In this document: piece by piece, positions 47,093 through 58,097 of the stretch
Layout of the letters: each line of letters opens with the position of its first letter
Numbering within the stretch: the first letter of the stretch is position 1
Assembly (NCBI GenBank): GCA_025716815.1
Contig: JAIXMN010000026.1
Span: forward strand, 461,087-525,086
Source: Dichotomocladium elegans
Lineage: Eukaryota; Mucoromycota; Mucoromycetes; Mucorales; Lichtheimiaceae
DNA length: 64,000 nt
Direction of reading: 5' to 3'
The notes under the pieces: model-generated
What the model saw: the letters and a program-made list of their open reading frames with translations, nothing else
What the model was told of the DNA's origin: nothing
The model's database searches: none
Made by a program: the position numbers and the translations under genes

Positions 47093-48411
47093 ATCGTATA
47101 TTGCATGACGCACATGATGCACCAGTAGCAGGGCATAGGGGGATCGACGCAACGCTCGAGCGCGTAGGACGCATTTACTACTGGCCTCATATGAGCAAAA
47201 CTGTCCGACGATATATATCCACGTGCGACATGTGTCAAAGGGTGAAACCGACGAACTCTAAGCCTGCAGGCCTCTTGCAACCATTGCAACGGGCTCAGGG
47301 ACGTTGGGCATCAGTCTCCATGGACTTTATTACGCATTTGCCCAAGACGAAACGCAATTTCGACGCTATCGCAGTATTTGTGGATCGCTTCTCCAAGCGT
47401 GCCCACTTTGCTCCATGCAAGACGACTGATACTGCTGAAGATTTTGCTGATCTGTTCTTTCGAGAGATTTATCGCCAGCATGGTCTACCCGACGATCTTG
47501 TAAGTGATCGTGACGTACGTTTTACCTCTCGATTCTGGGCCGCTCTCACGAAGATGCTTGGCATCAAACGCAATTTATCGACGGCTTTCCATCCTCAAAG
47601 CGACGGACAGACGGAACGCACGAATCGGACGCTCGAAGACATGCTGCGCAATTACGTCGCTTATGACCAACGTGACTGGGATCGATGGTTACCAATTCTA
47701 GAGCATACGTATAACGACACCAAGCACGCCTCGATTGGCATCACGCCTTTCTTCGCCGACTTGGGACGGAATGTCTCTCCTGCTCTGACGCCTGGTACTC
47801 CATCAGACGTGGCTTCGGCCGACGAATTGGCTAGCAAACTTGACTCCATCCGCAAAGAGGTGCTTTTACAGCTCGACGCTGCGGCAGAACGACAAGCTAA
47901 GTATGCTAATGCCAGACGCCGTGAAGTGGAATTGGAAGTGGGTATGCAAGTTCTTGTTAGAACGACGAATATCAATCCCGACGTATACTCCTCTTCCCCG
48001 ACGAAGAAGTTACTGCCACGATGGGCAGGCCCTTACAAGATCCTGGAACGTATTGGGCCTGTGGCATATCGTCTTGCACTCCCTGAGACGATGACGGCTC
48101 ATGACGTTTTTCATATCAGTGCTCTGAAGGTTTATAATGAACCTGACGATGAAGAGCGACGGCCGGACAGACCTCCAGCAGTCATTACACGAACGAACGA
48201 ATATGAGGTCGACGAGATTTTGGACGCACGCACCCGACGCGGCAAAACCCAATACCTTGTTCTTTGGAAGGGGTATCCACGTCACGAAGCCACCTGGGAA
48301 CCTGCGTCAAATCTGACCAACGCTAAGGAGTCTCTCCGACGTTTCCATGAGCAAAAGTCTATAGTGGATGTTGTTTCACCGACTCGCCGCTCACGCCGTT
48401 TAGGCAAATAA
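47017..48411 (+). CDS. Element C integrase with chromodomain
   Basis: 464 aa from the first ATG; the frame itself is open from about 46880, including KYYCKDALWTDVI. HHCC zinc finger (HDAHDAPVAGHRG to CDMC), catalytic core DDE (MDFITHLP, SDRDVRFTSRFW, HPQSDGQTERTNR), GPY/F module (PRWAGPYKILERIG), and a chromodomain (YEVDEILDARTRRGKTQYLVL, KGYPRHEATWEPASNL) close to the C-terminus. It inserts the cDNA, and the chromodomain probably guides it to marked chromatin. It is one base out of frame with the RT-RNase H frame. Confidence 0.92.
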   Translation: MEDGILYRVVDGRRRICVPRMPTLLNRILHDAHDAPVAGHRGIDATLERVGRIYYWPHMSKTVRRYISTCDMCQRVKPTNSKPAGLLQPLQRAQGRWASVSMDFITHLPKTKRNFDAIAVFVDRFSKRAHFAPCKTTDTAEDFADLFFREIYRQHGLPDDLVSDRDVRFTSRFWAALTKMLGIKRNLSTAFHPQSDGQTERTNRTLEDMLRNYVAYDQRDWDRWLPILEHTYNDTKHASIGITPFFADLGRNVSPALTPGTPSDVASADELASKLDSIRKEVLLQLDAAAERQAKYANARRREVELEVGMQVLVRTTNINPDVYSSSPTKKLLPRWAGPYKILERIGPVAYRLALPETMTAHDVFHISALKVYNEPDDEERRPDRPPAVITRTNEYEVDEILDARTRRGKTQYLVLWKGYPRHEATWEPASNLTNAKESLRRFHEQKSIVDVVSPTRRSRRLGK

Positions 48412-49176
48412 CCGTTTGGTTAACGCTCACCAATCTTGATTGGGACGCTTTGCACGGCTGTTTATACAGCATTCCGCATTTAGGCTTCGTGTCCTTCAGC
48501 CTTTTTGCCACGACGAACCCTGTCTAGTTTCCAATTCTCCTGTCGGGTTGACGTTACGCTTGTTTCCGCTTGCAGTATGTTTGGAGTCTGTTACGCCCTG
48601 TTGATGTGATGGGGTTACCACTTCCTTGTTACGCTTAGGCAGTATATGCGTTGTGGTGATTTTCGGATCTGATACTTGGCAGTATGTTCTTCATCTGTTA
48701 CGCTTGCGCTACTTGCAGTATTTTGATCTTACCGCCTCTGTCTCGAGACGCCTCTTTTTTTCGAGGGGGGAGGAATGGATACACCCATTATATGACCGCC
48801 TTAACGACGAATGCTAACAGCCTTAGGCTACCCGACGATTAATAGGGGTGTTAAGGTCGAAGAGTCATAGGGTTAACGCACGCACGACAACGCCCGTCAC
48901 TGCTCTCTAGCATACGTATTTTACAACCAGACCAGACTGTCCTCTGGCTGCGCGCAAGCAGACGCCATCCATAGTTCATGTGGATCACGACGACGATTGT
49001 GATGGACGACGTTAGGATGACGACGACGACGAAGTGGTTAACTCGTGTCATCTCTGTCTCACAAATTATAGAACACGCAGGTCAATAGACGCATTATATT
49101 GACGACGACGATTTCTCCCGACGTTTCCTCAGGTTTGTTCCAGTCCAGAGGTGGACTTGGTTTAGAGGGGGGAGAA
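48412..49176 (+). other. Long non-coding 3' region of element C
   Basis: 765 bp without an ORF, unusually long for a Gypsy 3' region. At about 48550-48725 the words GTTACGC and CAGTAT recur about four times each at irregular spacing. CGACGACGACG clusters occur near 48990, 49020 and 49100. Ends in a polypurine tract AGAGGGGGGAGAA at 49164-49176. Confidence 0.8.
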
Positions 49177-49493
49177 TGTAGCAGTAGCTACAGTGACGGG
49201 TCACTCTTGACCGACGACCAAGATACTACAAGGATAACGATCACGATCAAGACTGCATCTCCGTCGACGACATTATGTACCACACTCACTTTCTCTGTAC
49301 GACGATCCTATATGTATACCACTGTAATTACCCCGCTACTGTTTACTATATAAACAAGGATGCCCTGTGACGTCGGGCATCCCCACGTTGTATTATTATA
49401 ATCATCGTTCTTCTCGTCGCGTTCGCGCTTCCTCCACGCTGTATATCAGACGCTCTTTGTAAGTACTCGCACAACAGTGCCTGTACTGTTACA
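49177..49493 (+). repeat. 3' LTR of element C
   Basis: 317 bp, apparently identical to 42931-43247. Confidence 0.95.
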
Positions 49494-49498
49494 GCACC

Positions 49499-51984
49499 GG
49501 GGGATCAACAATTTTCACGACTCTCGGCTTGACGAATGCTTTTCATCAGTTCCCCATCACAGAAGAGCACCAACATAAAACGGCATTCAAAGTCAATGGT
49601 ATACAGTATGTGTTCCGGGGTGCACCCTTTCGGCATTCGCTTGCTGTCATTTAAGTATCAAGCTGTCATGGAACGGTTGTTTTCCGACCTTCCTTATGTG
49701 TCACTCTTCATTGATGATCTTTGTGTCCATAGCGCCAGCTTCAAAGAACATGTTCCTCATGTACAGGAAGTTGTCCGCCGTCTCACGCGAGCCAATCTCA
49801 TCCTCAACCGTGATAAGTGTGCCTTTGGACAGCGCAAGGTGTACCTTCTGGGATTCTGTATCTCAGCAGCAGGCATTGCTTTGGATCCTCGAAAGGTCGC
49901 CAACATAGCGGCCTGGCCCCAGCCCGCTATGGGCAAAGATATGCAACGGTTCCTCGGTGCCGTGAACTTCCTCCGGGACCATGTACCTCGATTTGCACCG
50001 ACAACGTGGCCACTGGACAGTTTGCGCAACGCAGGGGATCTCTCGCAGTTGTGGACAGAAGAGCACACGCGCGCATTCAATAACATCAAACTCGCGCTTA
50101 CGCAAGCTCCAGTACTCTGTCATCCAAATTTGCAGCAACCTTTCTGCCTAGCTACTGATGCAAGTGACGTGGGGGTGGGGGTATGCCTCTATCAGGTCAT
50201 CAACAATCAGATTCGTTACATCGGTTTCAAGGCCAAGGCATTATCTCCCAGCCAGCAACGCTGGTCGGTTACTAAACGCGAGCTCTTTGCAGTCGTTTAC
50301 GGACTTCGACAGCTCCGACACTGGCTCTGGGGACGTCGTTTTACCCTTTACACTGACCATGCTGCACTAACATATCTCCACACGCAACCGCTAGTCAATC
50401 CAATGATGGCTCGTTGGCTTGACGACCTGTACGATTTCGATTTCGAGGTAGTGCATCTGCCAGGTATGGACAACGTTCTGCCTGACGCCTTCTCCCGTCT
50501 TTTTCCTGCGGACAAAAGTCTGGTGGGGGGTAAAGGAAAGAGCAACGTTTCAGGCAGCACGTCACGGAACCTTATCACCAATGCTGCAGGCTCAGCCACA
50601 CGAAAAGTCTCCTCCTCTTCTTCTTCACATTCCTCTGAGAACAACACCGACGGTCATGCGCCCATTCTCGCACGCGCACAACACTTTGAGCCCGTCGACT
50701 TCATGACGCCTCCCGAGCACGAACGTACCGAATTACTGCAGAAAGCGCATTTACTCGGTCACTTCGGTGCCGACGCAATCACCAAGTCCATTCACAGTGA
50801 CGGGCTGCACTGGGCTAACCTACGCAAGGACGCCCAGAAGCTTGTCTCGCAATGCATGGACTGTCAACGCTTCAATGTCGGCAAACATGGTTTCCAGCCA
50901 TTGCGTCATGTCACCGCTAAGTGCCCAGGCGATCATTGGGCTATTGATCTTGGTACGCTCAACATTACATCTGACAGTGGTAACAGCTACTTACTCGTCA
51001 TGGTCGACATTTTCACACGCTACTGCGTCCTGAGAGCAATTCCGGATAAGTCTGCACTTACTATAGCACGACAACTGTGGGCACATATGATGGAGTATGG
51101 ACCCATGCGCACGCTCACCAGTGATAATGGCACAGAATTTGTCAACGACCTCATCACACAGCTTGCAGATATCTCTGGCCTCGACCACCGCCTTATCACT
51201 CCTTATCACCCACGCGCCAACGGCGTAGCAGAGAAATGGGTCGGTCTTGCCAAGAACGCAATCGTCAAACAGCTGCAAGGCAAAAAGTCAGAATGGGACA
51301 TTCACGTCCCAAGCGTGCAATTCGCACTTAACATTAAGCATGCCGCCATACATGGCTCACGACCTTTCTCGCTCATGTTTGCTCGTCCACCCAACGCCTT
51401 CACTAACTACACTGACTCAACTACAGGGGATAGCGCACAACCTACAGTTGACTACGAGGCAGCGCGTGAACGACTTAGCGAGATGGAAGCGGTGGTTATA
51501 CCCGCCATCCATCAGTGCATGAAAGCCACCCGAGATGCTGAAAAAGCCCGCTTCGATTCGAATCACCGGATAGTTGACCCTTATCCAGCTGGCAGCAAGG
51601 TCATGATCCGCAACGTCACCAGGGGTAGCAAGACGGAACCGCGGTATGAAGGACCATTCACTGTTAATGGGGTCAACAAGGGTGGGGCATACGTCCTGAC
51701 AGACTCGACAGGCGCGCTCCTTCCGTTCAATATCCCACCATCGCACATCAAACTTATCTCGCAAGAACCAGTGCCATCCAGCCAGGACCACTATGAAGTG
51801 CAGGCAATCATTGATCATGATGGCACTCCAGGCAACTATGTTTATCGTACACGCTGGAAGGGATACACGGAAAAAGATGACACATGGGAACCAGCGGCTA
51901 ACTTCACAGGCACAGAACTAATCACGGAATACTGGCAGCGTCGCAACCCGAAAGCCAACAACCGTATACAACAGGGACTAAGGG
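49499..51984 (+). pseudogene. Element D RT, RNase H, integrase and chromodomain
   Basis: Resumes in frame after C (GGSTIFTTLGLTNAFHQF). A one-base insertion in RGAPFG (about 49632) breaks the frame once; after that it stays open to 51984. RT has FIDD in place of YXDD, then a Ty3-type RNase H (ATDASDVGVGVCLYQ, LYTDHAALTYL), integrase (HLLGHFGADAITKSIH to CMDC, IDLGTLNI, SDNGTEFVND, ANGVAEKWV), GPF module and chromodomain (YVYRTRWKGYTEKDDTWEP). The C-terminus runs into the E LTR. Confidence 0.87.
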
Positions 51985-52355
51985 TGAGATGGATGGATTA
52001 GAGAGAATGAAAAAAGACAACTATAAAAGTATCTTTGAGGTTGATGTTTATTCCTGAAAATAAAATAACTCTCTTTTATAATAATTCTATTAGAACGGCG
52101 ATGTAAGTGCTTAATCCTGTTAGGACGTATCGGATGAGAGCATTCTCTTTTCATTGTCCTCTTCAAGACCAGTGATGGATCCTGGGTAGAGGAAGTACCT
52201 TTGATAGGTGCGATTGTCCTGTCACGCAAGCGGATATGAAAATATCGGTCCCTGAACATCAATGTGTTAAATTCATCATTGTCTTAGTTTCAGGATATCG
52301 GCGATAGTGATGTGAAACCGGCTAAGTTCTCTAACACGGATCAATGTTCACCACA
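51985..52355 (-). repeat. 3' LTR of element E
   Basis: TGAGATGGATGG to TTCACCACA on the plus strand; TATAAAAGAG and AATAAAC on the minus strand. The polypurine tract on the minus strand (GGAAGGGGGTAA) abuts at 52356. Confidence 0.93.
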
Positions 52356-52383
52356 TTACCCCCTTCCAGGTTGAACATAACGC

Positions 52384-53600
52384 TTAATGGAGGTGTGCCG
52401 TTTGATTGCGCTTGCTACATCTTAGGATATAGTCATTGCGTTCTGTGGTGTCATTACCTGAATGTCTACGCTTTCGCTGTGGAGCTTGTTGAGTCATGTT
52501 TTTTGGTGTGGGTGTTGTACCTTTTACCTTCTTTGGTGTTGGTGTAGTACCTGTTACCTTTGAATGAGCCTGTGGGCCTAGGCTCCGTATCCTGTCCCAG
52601 TATTTTGCGATTGGCTCTGGACTATTAAAGGACGCATGTGGTTCCCATGTATCGTCTTCTGGTCCATAGCCTTCCCATCGAACCCGATATAGGTACCTTC
52701 CGGGTGACAACTCTTTATGGTCTACAATCGCTCGGACTGTATAGTATTTACCATTCTTTTCATATACCTCTTCGATGCTGATCAGTTCATCTTGAGATAC
52801 AAGTTTGAGTTGCGAGGGTGCAAAATTTCTGGTTGCGAGGAGTCCCTGTTCGTCTCTGAGGACATAGGAACCACCTTTGGTTTCCCTGACGACAGTGTAT
52901 GGTCCTTCATATCGAGGATCCGTTTTTCTACTGCGTACTTCATCTTTGACCATGACCGTGCTACCAGGAGGATATTTAATGATCCTGTATTTGGTATCAT
53001 GTTTACCTTTCTTAACATCTGATAGAGCTTTTGCCCGTTCTGCTATGGCCGGAAAGATGGTGTCAGACATTTTATCAATGCGGTCCATCAGCTCCTTTTC
53101 TGTTAAGGGCCGTGGTATCTCGTCATTGCTATAATCTCTGAAGCCATTCATTGTGCGGTTGAACATTAGGGCGAATGGTGTGGAACCATGTCTACTGGCG
53201 ACTTTGTTGCTGATGGCGAGCTGTGTACTTTTGACGTACAAGTCCCAATCATGTCGTGCGCCATTGAGGCTCTTGCGTATGACGTTGACCGATGTTTGTA
53301 CATATCGTTCTGCCAAGCCATTTGCGCGTGGATGATAAGGTGTTGTTAACCGATGGTCAAAACCGGTGGACTGGCTAAGTTGCTTCATCAAATGATTGAC
53401 AAATTCTGTGCCGTTATCCGATTGTAGATAGCGTGGAAAACCGTAATCGCAAAAGGTGTTTATGACTGCTTGTACTACTGTGTCTGAAGACTTGTCAGGA
53501 AGTGCATGTAGTACACAAAAGCGTGTGCAAACATCGACCATAACTAAGAGATAGTTGTGCCCTCGTGCGCTTGTTCCAAAGCCGCTGGCAAGGTCGATTG
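52384..53600 (-). pseudogene. Element E integrase C-terminal part with chromodomain
   Basis: Begins at the solo LTR (DLASGFGTSARGHNYLLVMVD), with SDNGTEFVNH and ANGLAERYVQ, the GPY module (DPRYEGPYTVVRETKGG) and a chromodomain (YLYRVRWEGYGPEDDTWEP). The tail holds a duplicated TGTTPTPKK/N motif and basic residues. Confidence 0.88.
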
Positions 53601-54055
53601 TGTCGCATAGGTGATTGCAAGAGCACCAATGAAGTGAATATCCATGGCAATGATGTAAAGAACTGGAACAACCGCAATACAGAAGCACGACTCAGCCAAG
53701 GGAAACACGATCATACATAGCCACTAGATCCATATCCACAGTCTTTTCTCCTCTATTTTTTCCCACTGGGTTTTTTGAGGTTTTACCGACGTGAGGATGG
53801 TCTGGGATTCAGCTACAGGAACGAACGAAAAGTTTTTCTATGACTTGTCAAGTACCGCACCCCAACAACTCCTCTTATGGAAATTTCCAGGACAATTGAC
53901 CCATGTCAATCGGGCGGAATCTATTTTATCCATAACAATATATAAACAACTATGTAGTGTAGGAGTAAACAGACAGAAGAATTTTTCTTTCTATTAAAAA
54001 CACCTCCAAGAGTCTCATTGTACTTTGACAGTCTCTACAAACCTTATTTACCACA
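53601..54055 (+). repeat. Solo LTR, family X, in element E integrase
   Basis: 455 bp, TGTCGCATAGGTGATT to TTACCACA, flanked by exact GATTG (53596-53600 and 54056-54060). Removing it and one GATTG restores GDHWAI-DLASGF across the split integrase. It is longer than and diverged from the X copy at 31853. Confidence 0.93.
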
Positions 54056-54060
54056 GATTG

Positions 54061-55444
54061 CCCAGTGATCACCAGGGTAGAAGGCGTGAATAGGGCGCAT
54101 AGGATGATACCCTGTTTTCGTCACGTTGAAGCGTTGGCATTGTGGACATTGTTTAACGTGTTCAGCCGCTTGCTTGTACATGTTAGGCCATCTGAGCCCA
54201 TCATTCTGAAGAGACTTCGTCATTGCTTCAGCGCCGAAGTGTCCAAACGCATGAGCTTGTGCTAGCAGCTGTGGTCGTTCTTCTTCAGGAGGAATAAAAT
54301 GTACTGATGTGTCAACATCGTCTTCCTTAGTTACGTCCGTGGTGGTGTGTGTTGACATAGTTTTGTTTACGATTAAATTGGTCGTGTTACTTTGCGTAGC
54401 ATTACCCCCTTCCAGCTCTTTGTCCGTGGGAAAAAGGCGAGAAAGTTGGTCGGGAAGGATGTTGTCTAATCCTGGCAAGTGTACTACGTCAAAAGTGTAT
54501 TCAAGGATGGTGTCTAACCAGTTGTTCATCATGGCATTAGTAACCTTTTGGGTGTGAAGATATACCAACGCTTTGTGATCGGTGTAAAGTGTGAACTTTT
54601 GTCCCCAAAGGAATTTGTGGAATTTTGTGAGTGCATAAACAACAGCGAGCAACTCACGCTTTGTTGTAGAGTAATTTCGCTCTGATTTTGAGAGAGCTCT
54701 AGCCATGAAAGCGATATGCCGTGTTTCTTTATCAATGACTTGGTAAAGGACAGCGCCAATACCGACGTTGGATGCGTCAGTAGCAACCTGAAAAGGGTGT
54801 CGTAAATCAGGGTAGCGAAGGATGGGTGCATCCAGCAAAACCTGTTTTAAGCGGTTGAAAGTCGCTTGCTCATGACTGGTCCATTTGTTACCCAGGTCCC
54901 CTGCATAACGCAGACAGTCCAGGGGTGCAGTGAGGTCCGCACACTTGGGTATGGACTCACGGAAATAATTAATCACTCCGAGAAATCGTTGGATGTCTTT
55001 ACCCGTGCGAGGTGTAGGCCACTCCTGTATATTGCTGACTTTGCGAGGGTCTAGCCCGATGCCTTGTTCAGACACGCAGAAGCCTAGGAGGTAAACGCAG
55101 CGTTGTGCGAAATGGCACTTATCCGGATTCAGAATGAGGTTTACGTCGGTGAGCTTTTTAATTGCTATAGCGACGTGCTGAGCGTGTTCATCCAGTCCCT
55201 TAGAGAAGATAATGATATCGTCCACGAATGTGGTGACAAAAGGGAGATCATGGAAAATGATGTTCATGGTACGCTGAAAAATAGAGGATATGGGCTTAAG
55301 TCCAAAGGGACAGCCTCGGAATTGATATTGTATATGACCATGCGGCTTAAATGCTGTCTTTTGTCTGTGTGGCTCATAAATTTCAAAGCGGTGAAATGCG
55401 CTTTTTAGGTCAAGAGTTGTAAAAACTGTAGAGCCTTGCAGCAT
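54061..55444 (-). pseudogene. Element E RT, RNase H and integrase start
   Basis: RT with LDLKSAFHRFEIYE and FVDD, RNase H (VATDASNVGIGAVLYQ, LYTDHKALVYL, LPDQLSRLFP), and the integrase HHCC region (HAFGHFGAEAMTKSLQ to CPQCQRF), open up to the solo LTR. A one-base shift near 55462-55480 separates it from the RT N-terminus. Confidence 0.88.
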
Positions 55445-55461
55445 ATGAAAAATGTCCTTGA

Positions 55462-56109
55462 TTAATGGAAGCGGATGCGATCCGGTTGGACCAACAGTTT
55501 GTTGATGTGTCGAGGATCAAGGCATGGCCGTTTATCAGTGTAATTACCAAAGAGATCCTTTTTTGGTGCTAGCGTAAGTGGACTGTTCCACATTGTGTTG
55601 ACAGGTGCAGGTTCTATGGTGCCATCTTCCAACCATGTTTGTATCTGCTTATCAATGATTTCCTTATATGCTAGTGCCAAAGGATATTGTGCACGGTGAG
55701 ATACTACACCTTCTGGCGTGTCGATGCGGACGACTGATTCCGGTACCGTACAGAAAGAGTTCTTTGGGATTTGTTTGTTATCCTCAATGGTTGGTTGTAC
55801 AACGGAGAAGAAATTTTTACGTTCCGTGTTTGTACCATAAGGAGAATTATTGGGTTCAGGCGTGTCGTTCACCTTTTCTTCCTTGTTCTTTGGTTGCGTG
55901 TTCCATGAGAGAACCAAACCAGTGAAACCAACTCCCATTTTGCGTGCTAAATCAAGACCAATTGTCACGGGTGCGTCACCTTCAAGTTCCAAGATGTAAA
56001 AATCATGTTTGAAATGCTTGCCATTGTAGGTTATCGCGACGTCGGTCACCAAGCCAAGTAAGTCGGCTGTTTTATCTCGTTGAGCCAGAGAGACAGAGAT
56101 ATTGTGCAC
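55462..56109 (-). pseudogene. Element E protease end and RT start
   Basis: 215 codons: VTIGLDLARKMGVGF (end of the protease), KNSFCTVPESVVRIDTPEG, MWNSPLTLAPKKD and KRPCLDPRHINKLLVQPDR. Separated from the upstream gag-protease frame by a shift near a TTTT run at about 56150. Confidence 0.85.
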
Positions 56110-56144
56110 TGCTTTTTTATTAAATATGATACTGCGTTCTGATT

Positions 56145-57683
56145 CTAGCTTTTCGATGAAAATGGTGTGATAAACGATCTACTAGCACCTGTGTCAAAGA
56201 GGCCCAGTGTTTGTTCATTCTGTACCATGATAGGAATCAGCAGTGAGTCATCATCGCTTGGGATGTGTGATATATGTGTTGAACGCAGAGTGTACTTACT
56301 CGTTATGTCCAATTCTTCCAAACGGACAGGAAGGATTTCCTGCAGAATAGCCTCGTCACGGTCTGACAGCTTGTGAGCTGTGTTGTTTGCAGGGGTGTGT
56401 CCAACCTTAACACGCATGGATCGATTTGTGATAGGTGTCTTAACCTTTTTTCTTGCCTCGAAGTATTCCTGGCAGGTGTGTCCTTGTGTATAAGGTACCT
56501 TCTTGCAATAGCGGCAAAGGTTGCTGGAGGTATGTTGATCAGGCTGCGCGGTGTATTTACCACGTTTGCTCTGTTGCAGTTGTTGTTGTACTAACTGCCT
56601 TTGTTGCTGGAGGATGCTGCAGTCGGCCTTGGAATGTCTGCCCTTTGGATGAACTGGGCAATCGCCATACTTGGGTTGGCTGCGTGTTTTCTGCACCAAG
56701 CGACGCTTCTTACTGCTAACCTCGCGCATTTCGTACACCTCGTCGGGTCCGTCCTGTTCTTCTGTTCCTTCAATGTACTCGCCGAGTGTCGAAACCACCA
56801 GTTGCGCCATTTCCATGATGTCTGCGGGCAGCAACGTTCCATAACGCTGCGCCATGACGGGGTGGATCTTGTCTCGGATGTATCGCGGGAAGGATGACAC
56901 AAAATCGAAGGTTAGGTCGGGTCCTTGCTGACGGCTGGCTTCTGTTGCCAATGCGATCCACTGCTCTGTGTATAGTCGCACCGACTGGCCATTCCTGTAC
57001 CTTTTGGAGTACAGCTCGTGTCGCTTGATATAAGCATGGTAGGGGTTGCCATACTCCTTGTGTATCACCTTACAAGCTTGCTCCCAGGTGTAGTGCTTGT
57101 CTGCCAACTCACGGCGGAACCACATCGTTTGTCCTTGGTCAAGACACAACCAGAAGAGTCGTTCCCAATGCTCGTCCATAGACAGGCCGTGGCTCCTCAG
57201 TTGTGCCTCGAATGCCTCTGTAAACGCACGCACTGACTCGTGCACCGGTTTGCCGGTGTTGCGCACTGGACCGCCACGGAATTGCAACGCGGGAAGCTCC
57301 TTGGGCACCAAGGTTTGTTGGTTATGCGCCGTTTTGGCATTGCAGGGTCGAAGGGCATCTCTTGTATTCTGGAACATTTTTAGGTCATCCAGTGCTTGCT
57401 TATGTTCTTGACGCAAACGATCCCTCTCTTCTTCTGGTTCGCCTACTGAGGACATGTATTTCTCGTACACCTGTTGCAAGCGGGTGCGGAGAATCGACTC
57501 TGTGTTGGCGGGCGTGAGTATGCGCTCCGTAGCATACGTTTCGAGTGTGAGCACTCGCTGCTTGGGGTCTTCTTCCTTGTCTTGCATGGGCGTATCTTCA
57601 TCCTGGCATTCTGGGACACGCTCCTCGTGCATGTTGGACTCCTTGGTAAGTTCAGTGGTGGTGGTCGGGATGATGTCAGACAT
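56145..57683 (-). pseudogene. Element E gag and protease start
   Basis: Starts MSDIIPTTTTELTK (ATG at 57683); gag core (LPALQFRGGPV, LFWLCLDQGQTMWFRREL, YTWEQACKVIHKEYGNPYHAY, FVSSFPRYIRDKIHP), a basic Gln-rich linker, a knuckle-like CRYCKKVPYTQGHTC, and the protease active site LGLFDTGASRSFITPF, after which the frame breaks. Gag and protease are in one frame here, unlike in B, C and G. Confidence 0.87.
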
Positions 57684-57726
57684 GGTGGGATCAGGTAGGA
57701 AAAACAAAGGTTTTCAAAGATAAAAA

Positions 57727-58097
57727 TGAGATGGATGGATTAGAGAGAATGAAAAAAGACAACTATAAAAGTATCTTTGAGGTTGATGTTTATTCCTGAA
57801 AATAAAATAACTCTCTTTTATAATAATTCTATTAGAACGGCGATGTAAGTGCTTAATCCTGTTAGGACGTATCGGATGAGAGCATTCTCTTTTCATTGTC
57901 CTCTTCAAGACCAGTGATGGATCCTGGGTAGAGGAAGTACCTTTGATAGGTGCGATTGTCCTGTCACGCAAGCGGATATGAAAATATCGGTCCCTGAACA
58001 TCAATGTGTTAAATTCATCATTGTCTTAGTTTCAGGATATCGGCGATAGTGATGTGAAACCGGCTAAGTTCTCTAACACGGATCAATGTTCACCACA
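57727..58097 (-). repeat. 5' LTR of element E
   Basis: 371 bp, apparently identical to 51985-52355. Confidence 0.93.

Larger units (their letters stand above)
42931..49493 (+). mobile_element. Full-length Gypsy chromovirus C (plus strand)
   Basis: 6,563 bp with two 317-bp LTRs that look identical and an exact GCACC duplication (42926-42930 and 49494-49498) in the RT of element D. Primer-binding site TGGTAGCTGATG at about 43250, long gag, pol in two frames, a 765-bp non-coding 3' region and polypurine tract. The sense strand is saturated with GACG. Confidence 0.96.
39854..51984 (+). mobile_element. Gypsy element D (chromovirus), interrupted by C, 3' end lost
   Basis: 5' LTR, decayed gag, a long gag-protease-RT frame to 42930, then element C, then RT-RNase H-integrase-chromodomain from 49499. 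The 3' LTR is absent: sequence switches at 51985 to the LTR of element E. Confidence 0.85.
51985..58097 (-). mobile_element. Gypsy chromovirus E (minus strand), no target duplication
   Basis: 6,113 bp with two 371-bp LTRs that look identical. Flanking 5-mers differ (AAGGG left, GCCCG right), and the flanks belong to two different elements (D on the left, F on the right). Internal frames carry at least two single-base shifts, and integrase is split by a solo X LTR. Confidence 0.9.
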
